Below, one piece after another: positions 38,416 through 50,200 of a stretch of 64,000 nt of DNA. The stretch covers positions 2,728,001 to 2,792,000 of the forward strand of contig JAHNUO010000001.1 in NCBI GenBank assembly GCA_019787685.1, read 5' to 3'. The notes under the pieces are model-generated. The model ran no database searches. It was not told the origin of the DNA and saw only the letters and a program-made list of their open reading frames with translations. The stretch is from Chiua virens. Taxonomy: Eukaryota > Basidiomycota > Agaricomycetes > Boletales > Boletaceae. Made by a program: the position numbers and the translations under genes. The stretch's first letter is position 1, and each line of letters opens with the position of its first letter.

Positions 38416-40950
38416 TTATCGCCTTGCTATTTCTTCGTCTTCTCCAGTAATCAAGGTCGGCGGGTTCACCATGCGCTGATTTCCTTCTTCGTCCTCACTC
38501 CCAGGTAAAACACGGTCACCATTGACCTTTGAGGGAACGCGCACGAATGCAAGAAGAAAGACAGCTACCCATGCAGAGGACGCCGCCACGATCATAAAAG
38601 CCTGGGGGAAAAACGCGACCGTGTTAGAATAGACGAACCCGAACATTGCCGGGCTAATGATCTGTGAACTATCGTGACGCGACGAAAGAAATGATCATAG
38701 GTGGGATTAGTGTAAGCCAAGTGCCCTGCGAGGCGAATGGAAATACGTACGCGAGTGCTTGTAAAACACTGAGCGCGCCAAAGAGTTTACCGACTTCACC
38801 CCGGTTTTCGGGGCGCCGACGCAAGTAAATCTCCAGCGCGAGCGACTGTGCAGCAGGAACGAACCCTGCTCCGATCGAACCGATGACACTCGCCAAAGAG
38901 TACAGTGTGCCTGTGCTCGCGAGCGCCATGAACACGAAAGATGCACCTTCCAGCCATGCAGAGACGCGTGCAATTGAGAGATCGAAGGCGGGAGACCCAG
39001 AGGCACCTAAAGGCTTCTCTGACGTATTTGTGCGGGTGGTACCGCGGGATGAGGAAAGACCAGCGTCTTGAACGGAGTCATCAGGTGTGGAAGGGAGCTG
39101 GATAGATGTGGGTTGCAAATATTTGATGATAACTGTGCGGTGCTTCAGCAATGCTCAGCACCGAGAACGCAATTCTTACGGGGCAAAATGGTCGCCAAGA
39201 CAATTGCACGGGTGATACCAACAAAAGACACAAAGTAGCTTGTCTGGTTTATATGATCAGTGAACGAGGAATCCAGTCGGGTTGGAGACACGCACGATCT
39301 CCGGTGTCCAGTTAAACTGCGCGGCAGCATATTGGAATTTGTAAGGGAGGGAGCCCTGTACCGGTGGAATGAACAATCTGGTTTAGATGAGTGGCCAGTA
39401 CTCACCAAGAGACCCAAGATAAGCCCATAAGGAACGGCGATGCAAAACAAGCTCCAATCTTTTCCATTTCGCTTCAGTGGATCTGTGTCCGAAGCGCGTT
39501 CCGGGAGTAGAACGGTAAGCGGACTCAGGAAGCTAGTGGTTCTCTTCAGAACATCGAGAATGAGACCATTTGATACTTGGTTCGCTTTATACTGTTTTCT
39601 CCGCAGACGCGCGCCCCGAGCTCTCGCTCGAGTCAACGATTCCGGAAGGATAAGGAGGACAGCCGTGGAGTAAAACATATGGAGAAGGCAGACGAAGTAG
39701 AAAACGGACAATAGGGACCCCGTCAACCGTATTATGAGACCACCAAGGATAGGCCCTACAGCTCCACCGAAGAACACAAGACCGAGCGAAAGTGAAAAGT
39801 ACCGTGATCTACCCCGCGGATAGTTTTTTTTAAAAAAAAAAACACACAGGGACGTCGAAGAGAATAACTAACCTTGTAGATGGGTGGGTTGTGTCCGCTA
39901 GGTATGCCTGATTGACTGCCATGCCAGACGATAAACCTGATAGAGTGTGAGGAATCGATTGTACTCAGCCAGCCAACCCTCAAATGAAGGTTGTTTTCCC
40001 AGCAACTTACTTCCGAAAAGGCCATCGAGGAATGAGCCCGCCATAGGGAACCAATATCCTCCCGGCAAGACATCTACGTACCATACGGTGATGACATGGG
40101 CAAGATCAGTCATCAAGAGACCAAGTATAGCAACAAAGACGACAATTCGTCGTCCATAACGATCCGACAGCTGGTTAGACACCTCAGTGAAAGAGCCTAC
40201 CACCATGATGCCATCGTGTACAACTTACGGATCCCCACCAACCAGTTGTAAGGCAGCTGAGTATCCCTGTGGTGGTGACGAAAGCTAGTGGGACAGGTCA
40301 AACGGTAATGAAATGAGTGAAATAGGGAAAGGTACAAACCTGCGCTGAGTTTTGCCACAACTGCTTGAACGACTGGATCCGAGGCACACTTTTGCTCGTC
40401 AAGTCCACTTTGGATATAGTCCGACCATGCGGTGTATGATGGTGTTGGAAAGTGGATAGAGACTGTGTCATTTCCGGTGCCACCATCAGAGACCTGTGGA
40501 GCTGGCGCAGCACTGGCAGTGATGCTAGTTATTGTGTGTGTCAGCGGCCCGGAGGATGTCAAGGACCCCTGAGCATGCTCATTTATCACGTATTCCGGCC
40601 TGTGAACACGACACACAAGGTCAGTGTACAATGATACCTTCGGGGCGAGCGTAGCAGAGTATCCGATAGACCCTAAGGGTATGCCGAATATGAGCCTTGT
40701 GAAAAATTATGTGTTAGTAGAGATCCCAGACCTCGAGCACGATTGGTACTCACCAATATGGGGAGGGTCGCTTCCACCAGGGAAGACTCTTCCATGAAGC
40801 AACTTCAACAGCGTGTTCTTCGTCTTCCACCTCAGTCAAAGAAGAATAATCCCGTTCAACATCAAGGAGAGTTGATCGTTCGTGATTCGGAGAAGAGTGT
40901 TCATCTGGATGAAGGGAGTCCTCTACGCGTCCGGCGCTTCTCCGAGTCAT
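38416..40950 (-). CDS. MFS transporter (TetA/HIAT1-like)
   Basis: Major facilitator with an acidic cytosolic N-terminus (LTEVEDEEHAVEVASWKSLP) starting at Met 40950. The helix 2-3 motif is QLSDRYGRRIVVFVAILG. A large loop follows helix 1 with Ser/Thr-rich, probably exposed sequence. Later exons give LVFFGGAVGPILGGLIIRLTG, LPYKFQYAAAQFNWTPEI, STGTLYSLASVIGSIGAGFV and IISPAMFGFVYSNTVAFFPQA. The C-terminal tail EDEEGNQRMVNPP ends at 38416. The motif order resembles tetracycline/hippocampus-abundant-transcript type MFS proteins; substrate unknown. A decayed C-terminal fragment of a paralog lies at 42540-42665. Confidence 0.82.
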
Positions 40951-41301
40951 GCTTTGTAGCGCACGGCGTACTGGGGGGACAGTACTGAGTTGCGAACATC
41001 TGCACTGCCAGGGTTGAACATCAATATAAGAAGTCCAGGAAGGCTATACTATTCTGCCCCTTTAGGTACTGCTCGTGAAGCACCGCAGCAAGTGCTAGTA
41101 ATTGCCAGCTAAGCACGATTTCGTTCAATCGTTGACTTGAAGGTGTCCGACTCGGAGTCGCTCCGTTTGAATGATACTTCGAAGATTGCGCAACTTCCAT
41201 AATTATCATCTTATCAGAACCAACACCAACTTCTCAGGCTCATACATTCAAGTTTGGTGATTTCGCCACCGCGGCTTACAGTCCTCGAGCATACTACGAT
41301 C
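40951..41301. promoter_or_regulatory. divergent promoter region MFS/GMF
   Basis: About 350 bp between two diverging start codons, no coding signal; presumed shared promoter and 5' UTRs. Confidence 0.4.
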
Positions 41302-41897
41302 ATGGTGAGTTCGATACGCGGATAACTCACGCAGCCGAGCCGTACTGAAAACAAGTCGAAAAGTCGCACACAGTTGATATACCCGATGCTCTCAAGGATT
41401 CCCTCCGCAAATTCCGATTTGCAAGGCGGAACCAAGGGAGCGCTGCGCTCATCGTCAAGATCAACAAGCAGAAGCTCGTAATGGAGGAGGAAGACCAGTT
41501 TGACAACATCTCCATCGAGGATCTCGCCGAAGGTAGTTGAATCGAATCGATCATGGATATGCATGAGTAACCAGCAGACATCCCCAGAGCTTCCTGAGAA
41601 CACTCCAAGATTCGTCGTACTCTCTTATGAGCTCAAGCATCAAGATGGACGAACCTCATTCCCATTAGTTCTCATCAATTGGGCACCCTCTTCATCCGAG
41701 ATCACGCTGATGACCCTGTACGCGAGTGCATTCATAAACTTCCAAAATGCTGTGCGTGGCGTATTCTGTTATCAATTACGAATTACGACGACTCAAATTT
41801 TTCAATCCAGGCCGACATATCCAAGGTCATAGAGGCCCGCGATGGAGTGGAGAGTCTTACACAAGATGTTATTAATGCGAAACTCCTCCCATCTTGA
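41302..41897 (+). CDS. glia maturation factor-like ADF-H domain protein
   Basis: GMF-type actin-depolymerisation-homology protein; yeast and animal GMF debranch Arp2/3 actin networks. Exons: 41302-41304, 41364-41532, 41588-41751 and 41811-41897. The first coding exon is the ATG alone, followed by a GTGAGT donor. After splicing the protein starts SHTVDIPDALKDSLRKFRFA. Family blocks: LPENTPRFVVLSYELKHQDG, SFPLVLINWAP, TLYASAFINFQN, and KVIEARDGVESLTQDVINAK. About 140 residues, the family's usual size. Confidence 0.88.
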
Positions 41898-42539
41898 CTG
41901 TCGACTACATCCGCAGTGGCACTCATTTATTATGTTTTCAAGAATCAACAATTACCCTCAATCTTTCTTCGTCGCATTCTAGGCCTGACTGAGTTCGTAT
42001 GGTTTAGGTGCCTATCAGCTCAACGTGTGAGGTCGTAACTCATGGTTGCCAGTGAGGCTGAGAGCCCAAGTTACAGACAGGCACTTTGGCGACAACACCG
42101 CCCGTGATAGATTGGAAATTTGTGCTCCGCTCCGAATTCAAAAGGAACGCTTCGTATTCAACCATCAACAGCAGCCCAGTGTACTTACAAGGTAGGACTC
42201 AAGGATACTGCGTGCCTGTTAGACTAACATTGTCCTGGACGGTGTCTCCTCTTTGAAAGTCATCGTTTTATTCAGGGGATGTACTCTTACTAGGATTGTT
42301 GCAGAACCTAGACAGGATAGATTTTTGACTCACATTCAATTCTCGCATTCAAGTCACAAACTAGTTAATGTGCGGTATATATGATAGACGGTGTAGAGTT
42401 GCATAAACAATGGACCCCGAAGCCCATGAACATTGATCAATCTCAAGTCTAAGGTATATGTCACCTAATGAGCACCATGATGTGACCATCATCCCCGCTT
42501 CATCGTCGGCTTCTTCATCCCCTATCGCCACCAAAATCT
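41898..42539. other. intergenic left of the transposon nest
   Basis: About 640 bp with no supported gene. It ends in a decayed MFS fragment. Confidence 0.5.
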
Positions 42540-42665
42540 CTACGCCAACGTGTCCCTGTTTCCTTCCTCGTTGCCATGTTTAGGTGACGCATGCTCTTCA
42601 ATTGGGTTGGAGGGAACGTGCACAAACAAAAGGAAGAAGATCGTAGTACTGGTACGGCCACCGGC
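42540..42665 (-). pseudogene. C-terminal relic of an MFS paralog
   Basis: The minus strand reads IFFLLFVHVPS followed by a short polar tail with GNEEGN and a TAG stop at 42542-42540. This aligns with VFLLAFVRVPS and DEEGN at the end of the MFS gene that stops at 38416. No upstream part of the paralog is visible beyond the Harbinger element that starts 38 bp away. Confidence 0.55.
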
Positions 42666-42702
42666 ATTGGCAGGCTGGCACGAACGAAAACTAAATTAAT
42701 AA

Positions 42703-42781
42703 GAGCTCGAACAGCAACCAGTCTCGGCTAATCAAACCCAGTTTCTTTGAAAGCACGTGCCCTCAGTTGAGACGGAGCTTC
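42703..42781 (+). repeat. Harbinger left terminal inverted repeat
   Basis: Begins GAGCTCGAACAGC and ends GGAGCTTC. It is the reverse complement of 60346-60424 with one mismatch (a CpG to TpG change). Confidence 0.92.
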
Positions 42782-43585
42782 GAGGTTAGTTGCCAAGCCG
42801 AGATGCCAATTCTGCGACATACCGCTTGAAACAGCAAACTGTCAGAGTGATGGATTATCACTTGTCTCAATCACACCATCATTCCCACTACCCAACCATG
42901 CCGCCCAGACGCACGGGTCAAACTTCACCCCACCTATCGACCTCCAAAGGGAAAAAGGGCAAAGGGAAGGCCATTGAGGGCAGTGCAGGAGAGGCTTCAC
43001 ACTCTGGTAGCGATGGAAGCCAGTCAGGCAGAAACCCGAGGAATACCTACTGGAGTCTCGAAGATGAGCATTACTTCCTCCAATACGTGCAAACTAACAA
43101 GGCGATGATGGGCGAAGGATTTAGCTTCAAGCAGCAATTCTGGAGCGAGGTCGCTGACCAGTTTCCTAAGCCAGTCCGTGGCAAGGGAAAGACGGCGAAA
43201 ACCTGCAAGGACAAATGGGGGAGGGTAAGAAATTTATCTCACTGTTTTATCTGTCTGATCTGACCATAAGTTAGATGAAGAAAACGTTTTCCATAGTTCA
43301 TAAAATCGCAACTACATCGGGACTTGCGTACTCCCTGGAGAAAGGAGCGGACATCAAACCAGAATCTCCGAGTCAGCAAATTTGGGACGACATCATCAAG
43401 GTATTAGTTCATTTATGTTCCGATATCGCTGGCTAATTCTATGCACAGAGTGTGCAAGGCGTGTCACAATTCACAGATAAGGGGTGGATCCATTATGAAG
43501 AAATGCAGCATCTCGTCAAGTCGAAGGGCAAAGGGACTTATAAGGTTGCTGCCCTTCGAACCGCTCAAGAGTCTCCTTCACGCGC

Positions 43586-44469
43586 TGTAGGAGTCAATGA
43601 TCCCTTGAGGTGATAAACCCATGTTCCCGCTTTGTTTACAGGATGCCCGGATTGCCCATATCGATTGTCCTACCCGTCCGTCGTGGTCCCGTGTCCATCC
43701 GAGTGGATCCAACCCATATTCATATGTTTTGTTCTTCGTTCCTACACGTTTTCGCGTGAGGTGACCGAATCAGGTTGCTCGATCGGGATCGCACGACGTA
43801 CACTAATCAACTCTCTTTTGTCCAATTTCTATTTTATTTCGTACCTTCTTAGATTTTTTTTAGACGGTTCCGTGTTATCGACACGTATCCGATTGGTTAT
43901 AAGGAACGGATAGTCGGGTTGTACGATGTTTTAAAGGTAGTCCATTGATTCACGGATCAAACCTTATCCCACCTTGACAGAACATTGTTTTCCTTTTCAC
44001 GGGTCGATCTCCATGAGAGTCGGCTCCGTATACGTACGCTTCCCTTATTTATTTGATACTTTATCCGCTGTAAAAGTCCCGGGGAATACCTGAGACTATA
44101 AAATTTGTGTTCGTAAATAAAAATTTCATCTTTCGATCCCCGTTTTCTCTCGCGTTCTAAGTCGCCTCGCCCGGTTATCTATCTTCTCTATCCGCCCTTA
44201 CTCGTACTCGATCACCGTTGTGCTCAAGTCTCTGCCTTGTCGCCGAACTATCCGACTGTCCGCGTTTCGGCCGGTTTTGTCGACCTTCATACGGTTTCAC
44301 CTGGGAATGCGTCCGGATTGCTTTCAAAGCTCCTGTCAACGCCTTGACACTTCGTCTCCAACCTCAGAACCCCTTGGGACAAGTCATACTCGCGCCCATC
44401 CCTTTTCTTTCTATCTGACAGTTCTACTAACCCTGTTCCTGTCACACCAGCCTGTTCTTTATTTCTTCA
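43586..44469 (+). repeat. 5' LTR of element A
   Basis: Starts TGTAGGAGTC, ends TTTCTTCA. Contains TATAAAA at 44097-44103 followed by AATAAA, plausible U3 promoter and poly(A) signals. Confidence 0.93.
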
Positions 44470-44471
44470 AC

Positions 44472-44488
44472 TGGAGCCCACCACGAGG
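44472..44488 (+). promoter_or_regulatory. primer-binding site of element A
   Basis: TGGAGCCCACCACGAGG lies 2 bp after the LTR and starts with TGG, as expected for pairing with a tRNA 3' CCA end. The tRNA was not identified. Confidence 0.6.
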
Positions 44489-44501
44489 GGTTCTTTTTTA
44501 G

Positions 44502-47213
44502 GTTGTCAGGACGAGATCGCTCAGGCCTACACCAGAGCGACTAGAGGTAGACGAGCTACTCTCAAGTCTTAGAAATCCGGATATCTCTGCCAATACCGAG
44601 CTTTTTACTTCGGTTACCCCGGATAGAGCGCGGCATAACCGCATTGACTCCTTCACACTACGTTCACCCGATTCACCCGTTGTCCCGGGTGGTTTTACTA
44701 ATTTTCCTTCTGAACCGGAAGCCTCTTTTACTCGATACCGTTCACCCGACCCTGATCTATCTCCTCTAACAACTCTTCCTTCGTTACCATCCTCGCATTC
44801 CTCTACCCCTTCTAAACCATCTTCTAAATCCTCTTCCTCCATTTCTTTATCTTCTCTACTTAACCCGTCCCCTACATCCCCTTCTCGAACCGTATCGTCA
44901 CCTTCGCAACCGTCTTGTCCTACCCCACCTCTACAGAACCCGATGGCACAACAACCCTTCCAGATGCCTTTACGAGGCACACCCAATGCCCCTAAATTTG
45001 ACGGAAAAACGCCGTCCGAGTTACTGCGTTACCTGGAGGACATAGAATTCCTTGGCGATGCGGCTGGTCTTACCCTGACGAACAAGGTAAAAGCTGCGTT
45101 ACGCTACGTGGCCCTAGATGAAGCCGAGGTCTGGCAAACCCTGCCGGAAACAACGGCCAACCCGATGGATTGGGACGCATTCGTGTCAGCGGTTAAAAAA
45201 CTATACCCGGGATGTGAGGGTACGAACCGATATGGTCGCGCAGACCTCGAGTACTTGGCTCAGAAGTGTCACGGAGGGCAGATGCGTAACCAGGATGAGC
45301 TTGGGGAATATACTCGAGCATTCCGTAAGGTCTCCTCCGTATTAATTGCTAACCAAAAAATCTCAGACATCGACCGTAATGGCCTATACCTAAATGGGTT
45401 CCCACCTGAGCTACAGCGGGAGATCCGTGACCGGTTACACATCATACTACCGGATCACCACCCTAACGACCTGTATTCCATGGATGATTCCACAAAGGCG
45501 GCCACTTTTCTCCTAACGGGTTCTACATTTCGCCCGACATTCACCCCCACGCTCAGTCCCCCCCCGTTCACCTCTACATATCAACTGCCACGTCAACCAG
45601 CTCAAATACCCGCACCACCTGCATCAACGTATCGACCAACCGCACCTATTCCCTCATACTCGCCGGCCCCAACAGTGAAGGTAGAGACAAACCAAACCTC
45701 ACGTACTTCGTCCGCTTGCAAGTTCTGTGGTGGACCCGGCCATTATATGCGTTCTTGCCCCATCTGCATCGAATACCTCAATACGGCGAAGGTGGTCAGA
45801 GGGTCTGATAACAAGCTCTACATGCCGGACAGCTCTAACATCCCTCGAGCGCTGGGCGGACAATGTTTCAAGGACGGTGTTGACTACGCATGGGCTAATA
45901 GCCAACCGGTTCACCCCCCTGTCGCATCCACGTCATCCAGCAGTACTACCAGGGACTTACCCCCACATATCACGGCAGGCATTCTATCATCCGCGCATCC
46001 GGGAACACCAGCGGTCCTAGACATCGAACCAGCCGCCTTTGCACTCACGGAAACGGACGAGGAAAGCGAACCTCTATCCGTAGTAGCCGACCCAGATTTC
46101 CAGCCCTACATTGCACAGGCTTGGGCTACATTCCAGGCAGATAAGGCGACCAAGAAAAAGGGTAAACGTGTCCGGTTTGACGGCATATATATGCCACCTC
46201 GGAAACTAAACAGTCGGTCGGCCACGGTGTCTGAGGAGATCATCTCGCCAGAGTTACAGACCGCCAAAGAAGCTAACCCCAAATCATCATCATCATCTAT
46301 GCCATCACGCTCCCCACCGGCCTCGTCACCCGCACCCGCATCCGCAATAGCCGGACCGTCCGGTTCTTCTTCTTTTAGTCGTGCCAACGACAATAGCAAT
46401 CCTCCTTCCCGCGCAGCACAAACTAACCCTTTGTTTAACCCTACGACGCAATATAGGTACTCGTTTCCGCTCGAGGATGACTCAGCTCCACAACGAGTGT
46501 TGGACCGAGTCCTGGATACGAGCATACCCGTGCCTGTTAAAGATTTATTTGTGGTAGCACCAGAGTTCCGAAAGCAATTTCGGGACCTTACCACCACTAA
46601 ACGAGTAACGACTAACCTATCCACTCAGGCTGTGCAGGTAAACGAGCTCGCAGGTCTCGACCCGTTTGCAATCGAACGCGAATACGGCAACCGGATAAAC
46701 AGAAACGACGACGGACTCATAGTGGCGCATCACAGTCTTCCCCTTTGGTCAATCGAGGCCAAGATAGGAGAATCCGGACGACCCATCCGATGCGTCTTGG
46801 ACTCTGGGTCCGAGATTGTCGCGATGCCCAAACGTATCTGGGAGACACTCGGTATCCCAATTCGGTCGGATCACACGATGAATATGTCATCCGCCAACAC
46901 AAGCGTTGACAAAACAGTGGGGGTACTGGAGAACCTATCCGTAGACTTTGGTACGGGCGAAGTGATGCTTCAGGTCCAGATTTTGGCCAGGGCAAACTTT
47001 GATCTATTGCTCGGACGACCGTTTCATTGTCTTATGAGTGCAACTACTGACGATTACCCGGATGGAGCACAGATGATTACGCTGCGCGACCCTAACACGG
47101 GGAAGCAATTCTCTTTGTCTACTCGGGCGTGGACGGAAGGATGCCCCCGTTGCCGAGAAAAGAAACAGTGTAACAGCCATCAGACTGTCATCGAAATGGA
47201 CTTGGGTTTTTAG
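44502..47213 (+). CDS. gag: Gag-protease polyprotein of element A
   Basis: The first Met is 44943 (MAQQPFQMPLRG), but the frame is open and coding-like back to 44502, directly after a polypyrimidine run plus TAG that looks like a splice acceptor. Capsid region: PKFDGKTPSELLRYLEDIEF and ELGEYTRAFRKVSSVL. Zinc knuckle: CKFCGGPGHYMRSC (C-x2-C-x4-H-x4-C). A long Pro/Ser linker follows. Protease: IRCVLDSGSEIVAMP, then FDLLLGRPF. It ends CPRCREKKQC and DLGF before TAG. The heptamer GGGTTTT at 47204-47210 immediately before TAG fits a -1 frameshift into pol. Confidence 0.9.
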   Translation, partial: VVRTRSLRPTPERLEVDELLSSLRNPDISANTELFTSVTPDRARHNRIDSFTLRSPDSPVVPGGFTNFPSEPEASFTRYRSPDPDLSPLTTLPSLPSSHSSTPSKPSSKSSSSISLSSLLNPSPTSPSRTVSSPSQPSCPTPPLQNPMAQQPFQMPLRGTPNAPKFDGKTPSELLRYLEDIEFLGDAAGLTLTNKVKAALRYVALDEAEVWQTLPETTANPMDWDAFVSAVKKLYPGCEGTNRYGRADLEYLAQKCHGGQMRNQDELGEYTRAFRKVSSVLIANQKISDIDRNGLYLNGFPPELQREIRDRLHIILPDHHPNDLYSMDDSTKAATFLLTGSTFRPTFTPTLSPPPFTSTYQLPRQPAQIPAPPASTYRPTAPIPSYSPAPTVKVETNQTSRTSSACKFCGGPGHYMRSCPICIEYLNTAKVVRGSDNKLYMPDSSNIPRALGGQCFKDGVDYAWANSQPVHPPVASTSSSSTTRDLPPHITAGILSSAHPGTPAVLDIEPAAFALTETDEESEPLSVVADPDFQPYIAQAWATFQADKATKKKGKRVRFDGIYMPPRKLNSRSATVSEEIISPELQTAKEANPKSSSSSMPSRSPPASSPAPASAIAGPSGSSSFSRANDNSNPPSRAAQTNPLFNPTTQYRYSFPLEDDSAPQRVLDRVLDTSIPVPVKDLFVVAPEFRKQFRDLTTTKRVTTNLSTQAVQVNELAGLDPFAIEREYGNRINRNDDGLIVAHHSLPLWSIEAKIGESGRPIRCVLDSGSEIVAMPKRIWETLGIPIRSDHTMNMSSANTSVDKTVGVLENLSVDFGTGEVMLQVQILARANFDLLLGRPFHCLMSATTDDYPDGAQMITLRDPNTGKQFSLSTRAWTEGCPRCREKKQCNSHQTVIEMDLGF

Positions 47214-50200
47214 CTATCGATGATCCGTATACCAATCGGGGAGATTTCAATCTTCTATCCGCGTTGCATCCGGTTTCGTTTTTTTTAAAACCGTCATTCG
47301 TTTCATCTCTCTATTTCCCAACTTCTTACACACGGCTTCCGCCTCTTTCGATCGGACCAGTTCCGCCTTCGACCGATTACTCATTTTTGTCATCCACGCG
47401 TACAGACCCTAATCCGGACGTTCTTTCCGCTATCACTTCCGTTTATTCGTATGATACCATTTCGCACGCGCTGGTTTATAAACCGGTAGCACGTAAAGTT
47501 CGGTCGGTAGTTGTTCCTACCGGGGAGGAGTTTCGTATCACGCGATCTCTGCCGGACGATCCTATCGCCGGACTGAAACCTTTACCTACTCATCCACCCG
47601 ACTTTACCCCTGGACAACGTTTCACACAGGAACGCGCTGATGCTTTAGATCTTGACCCGGCTAACTGGCTATGGCCAGAAGAAGTCAAATTAATCTGATG
47701 GATCGTCCGCGAACACGAAACGGCCTTTGCTTGGATACCGACCGAGCGGGGCCGTCTCCTTGAACAATATTTTCCCCCTGTCAAAATTCCTACCATACCT
47801 CATACACCTTGGATACTGCGAAACATCCCAGTTCCCCCTGCAATGTGGGCTGACACGATCCAGATTATCAAGGACTGGATTGCGTCCGGTGTGTATGAAC
47901 CCTCGACATCTGCCTATCGATCGCGGTGGTTTTGCGTCCTAAAACAGGACGGTAAATCGCTACGACTCGTCCACGACTTGCAGCCGCTGAATGCAGTCAC
48001 AATCCGCGACTCTTCTACCCCACCTCTTGTCGAACACTTCGCGGAATCTTTTGCCGGATATGCAGTATACGGGATGATGGACTTGTTTGCCGGATACGAC
48101 CAACGTCCATTACACCCGGATTCACGCGACCTCACCACTTTCAACAGTCCAATGGGTCCGCACCGGCTCACTACGGTACCCATGGGGTACACAAACGCGG
48201 TACAAATCTATCAGGCCGACATGTCGTTTATTTTGCAGGACGAGATACCTCGTTATACCTATCCATTCATAGATGATCTGCCGGTCAAAACAGTCTCGAC
48301 CCGCTACCAAAATTCGGATGGCTCTTACGAAACCATCGCAGAAAATCCGGGTATTCGTCGCTTCATCTGGGAGCACCTCCTCGTAGTCCATCACATCCTA
48401 CAACGACTACAAAACGTCGGAGTAACGGTATCCGCTAAGAAATTCGTACTCGCAGCACCAGACGCGACCATAGTCGGACACAAGTGTACGGCTGATGGCC
48501 GTATCCCTCACGAGACGAAGGTACAAAAAATCCACGACTGGCCCAAGTGTCAGAACCTTACGCAAGTATGCGGATTCTTAGGTGTGTGTGGTGTTCTTCG
48601 AATTTTCATCAAAAATTTTGCTACGATTGCTCGACCGTTGGTCAACTTGACCCGAAAGAGCGTCTCTTTCGAATGGGGAGAACCCCAGCAAATTGCTATG
48701 CTGCGTCTCAAGGATGCGATCTGTCACTCCCCTGCTCTTCGTCGCCTGGATTACGAATCTGGGAACGAGGTTATCCTTGCAGTGGATACGTCGTACATCG
48801 CGGTTGGCTATATCTTGTCGCAGGAAGGAGATGACGGCAAGAGGTACCCGAACCGCTTCGGTTCAATTAGTCTCACAGAGGTCGAGAGCTGCTACTCTCA
48901 GGCCAAACTGGAGCTGTACGGATTGTTCCGCACTTTGCGAGCAGTCCGGATATTCGTGTTCGGTGTTGCAAATTTCACAGTGGAAGTCGACGCGAAATAC
49001 ATTAAGGGTATGATCAATAACCCGGACCTCCAGCCCAACGCGACCATTAATAGGTGGATCGCGGGCATTTTGTTATTCAATTTTCGCCTCGTTCACGTCC
49101 CTGCTACCCGACATACTGGCGCAGACGGACTCTCTCGTCGTCCACCATCCGAGAATGACCCTCCCGAAGAGGATGATTTCGAGGATTGGTTGGACCAAGC
49201 ATATTCCTTCTCTATGGCATTGTTAAACGACCGGTTGTCACCACCGGGTCGGTCTGCTCACATTAACAGACATTCCATCACACATTCCTTCCAATCCATA
49301 TCCGTATTTGTTTCCCCTACGGCAGAACCGGCCGAACCAGAACCGGTTATCCCCTGCTCCCCCAAAGCTCTGGCAAAAGAAGCGCGCATTGATCAGATTC
49401 ACCTATTCCTCGACGACCAGGTCCGTCCTCCAGATTTGACAGATCGCAACTTCACCTCCTTCGTTAATTCCACGACCCGGTTCTTCCTTCTAAACGGATC
49501 TCTCTATCGTTGAGAACCGCACGGCAGACACCAGTTAGTCGTGCCAAGAGAACACCGTTACGGACTCATTAAGGAGGCGCATGACGACCTTGGACACAAA
49601 GGCGTCTTCTCGGTTTGGACACGGTTACTGCTACGTTTCTGGTGGCCTCTGCTCATTGATGACGTCAAATGGTATACCCATACCTGCCACGAGTGTCAAA
49701 TTCGACAGACGCAGAAGTTTCATATCCCTCCTACCATACCAGTTATGGGCAGGCTATTTCACAAAGTCCACATCGACACAATGGTAATGCCTCAATCAGG
49801 CGGATACCGGTATATTGTACAGGCCCGATGCGCTCTTACTGCGTATCCTGAATGGCGCATGTTGCGATCCGAGAATGCGTCCTCCATCGCATCTTTTATT
49901 TTCGAAGATATCCTATGCCGTTGGGGAGCCGTCTCTGAGCTCATTACGGACAACGGTCCGGCATTCATACAGGCACTCGACAACTTGGCTACCCGATATG
50001 GTATCCACCATATCCGGATTTCCCCTTACAACTCTCAGGCGAATGGCATTGTCGAACGGCGTCATCTCGATGTCCGGGAGGCCATCGTCAAAAGTACCCT
50101 GGGAGGGGAAGTTCGCTGGCCGATGATCGCTCACTCCGTTTTCTGGGCCGAACGCGTCACTATACTCAAAGCAACCGGTCTTTCGCCGTACTTTATGGTA

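Noticed and set aside
44220..44501. Open frames inside the LTRs of element A (also 53421-53670)
   Set aside because: They lie in the LTR, have no domain and are duplicated simply because the LTR is; in the right copy the frame merges by chance with the SANT exon.
44498..44986. 162-codon minus-strand frame opposite the start of gag in element A
   Set aside because: Shadow of the Ser/Pro-rich gag extension on the plus strand; no motif.
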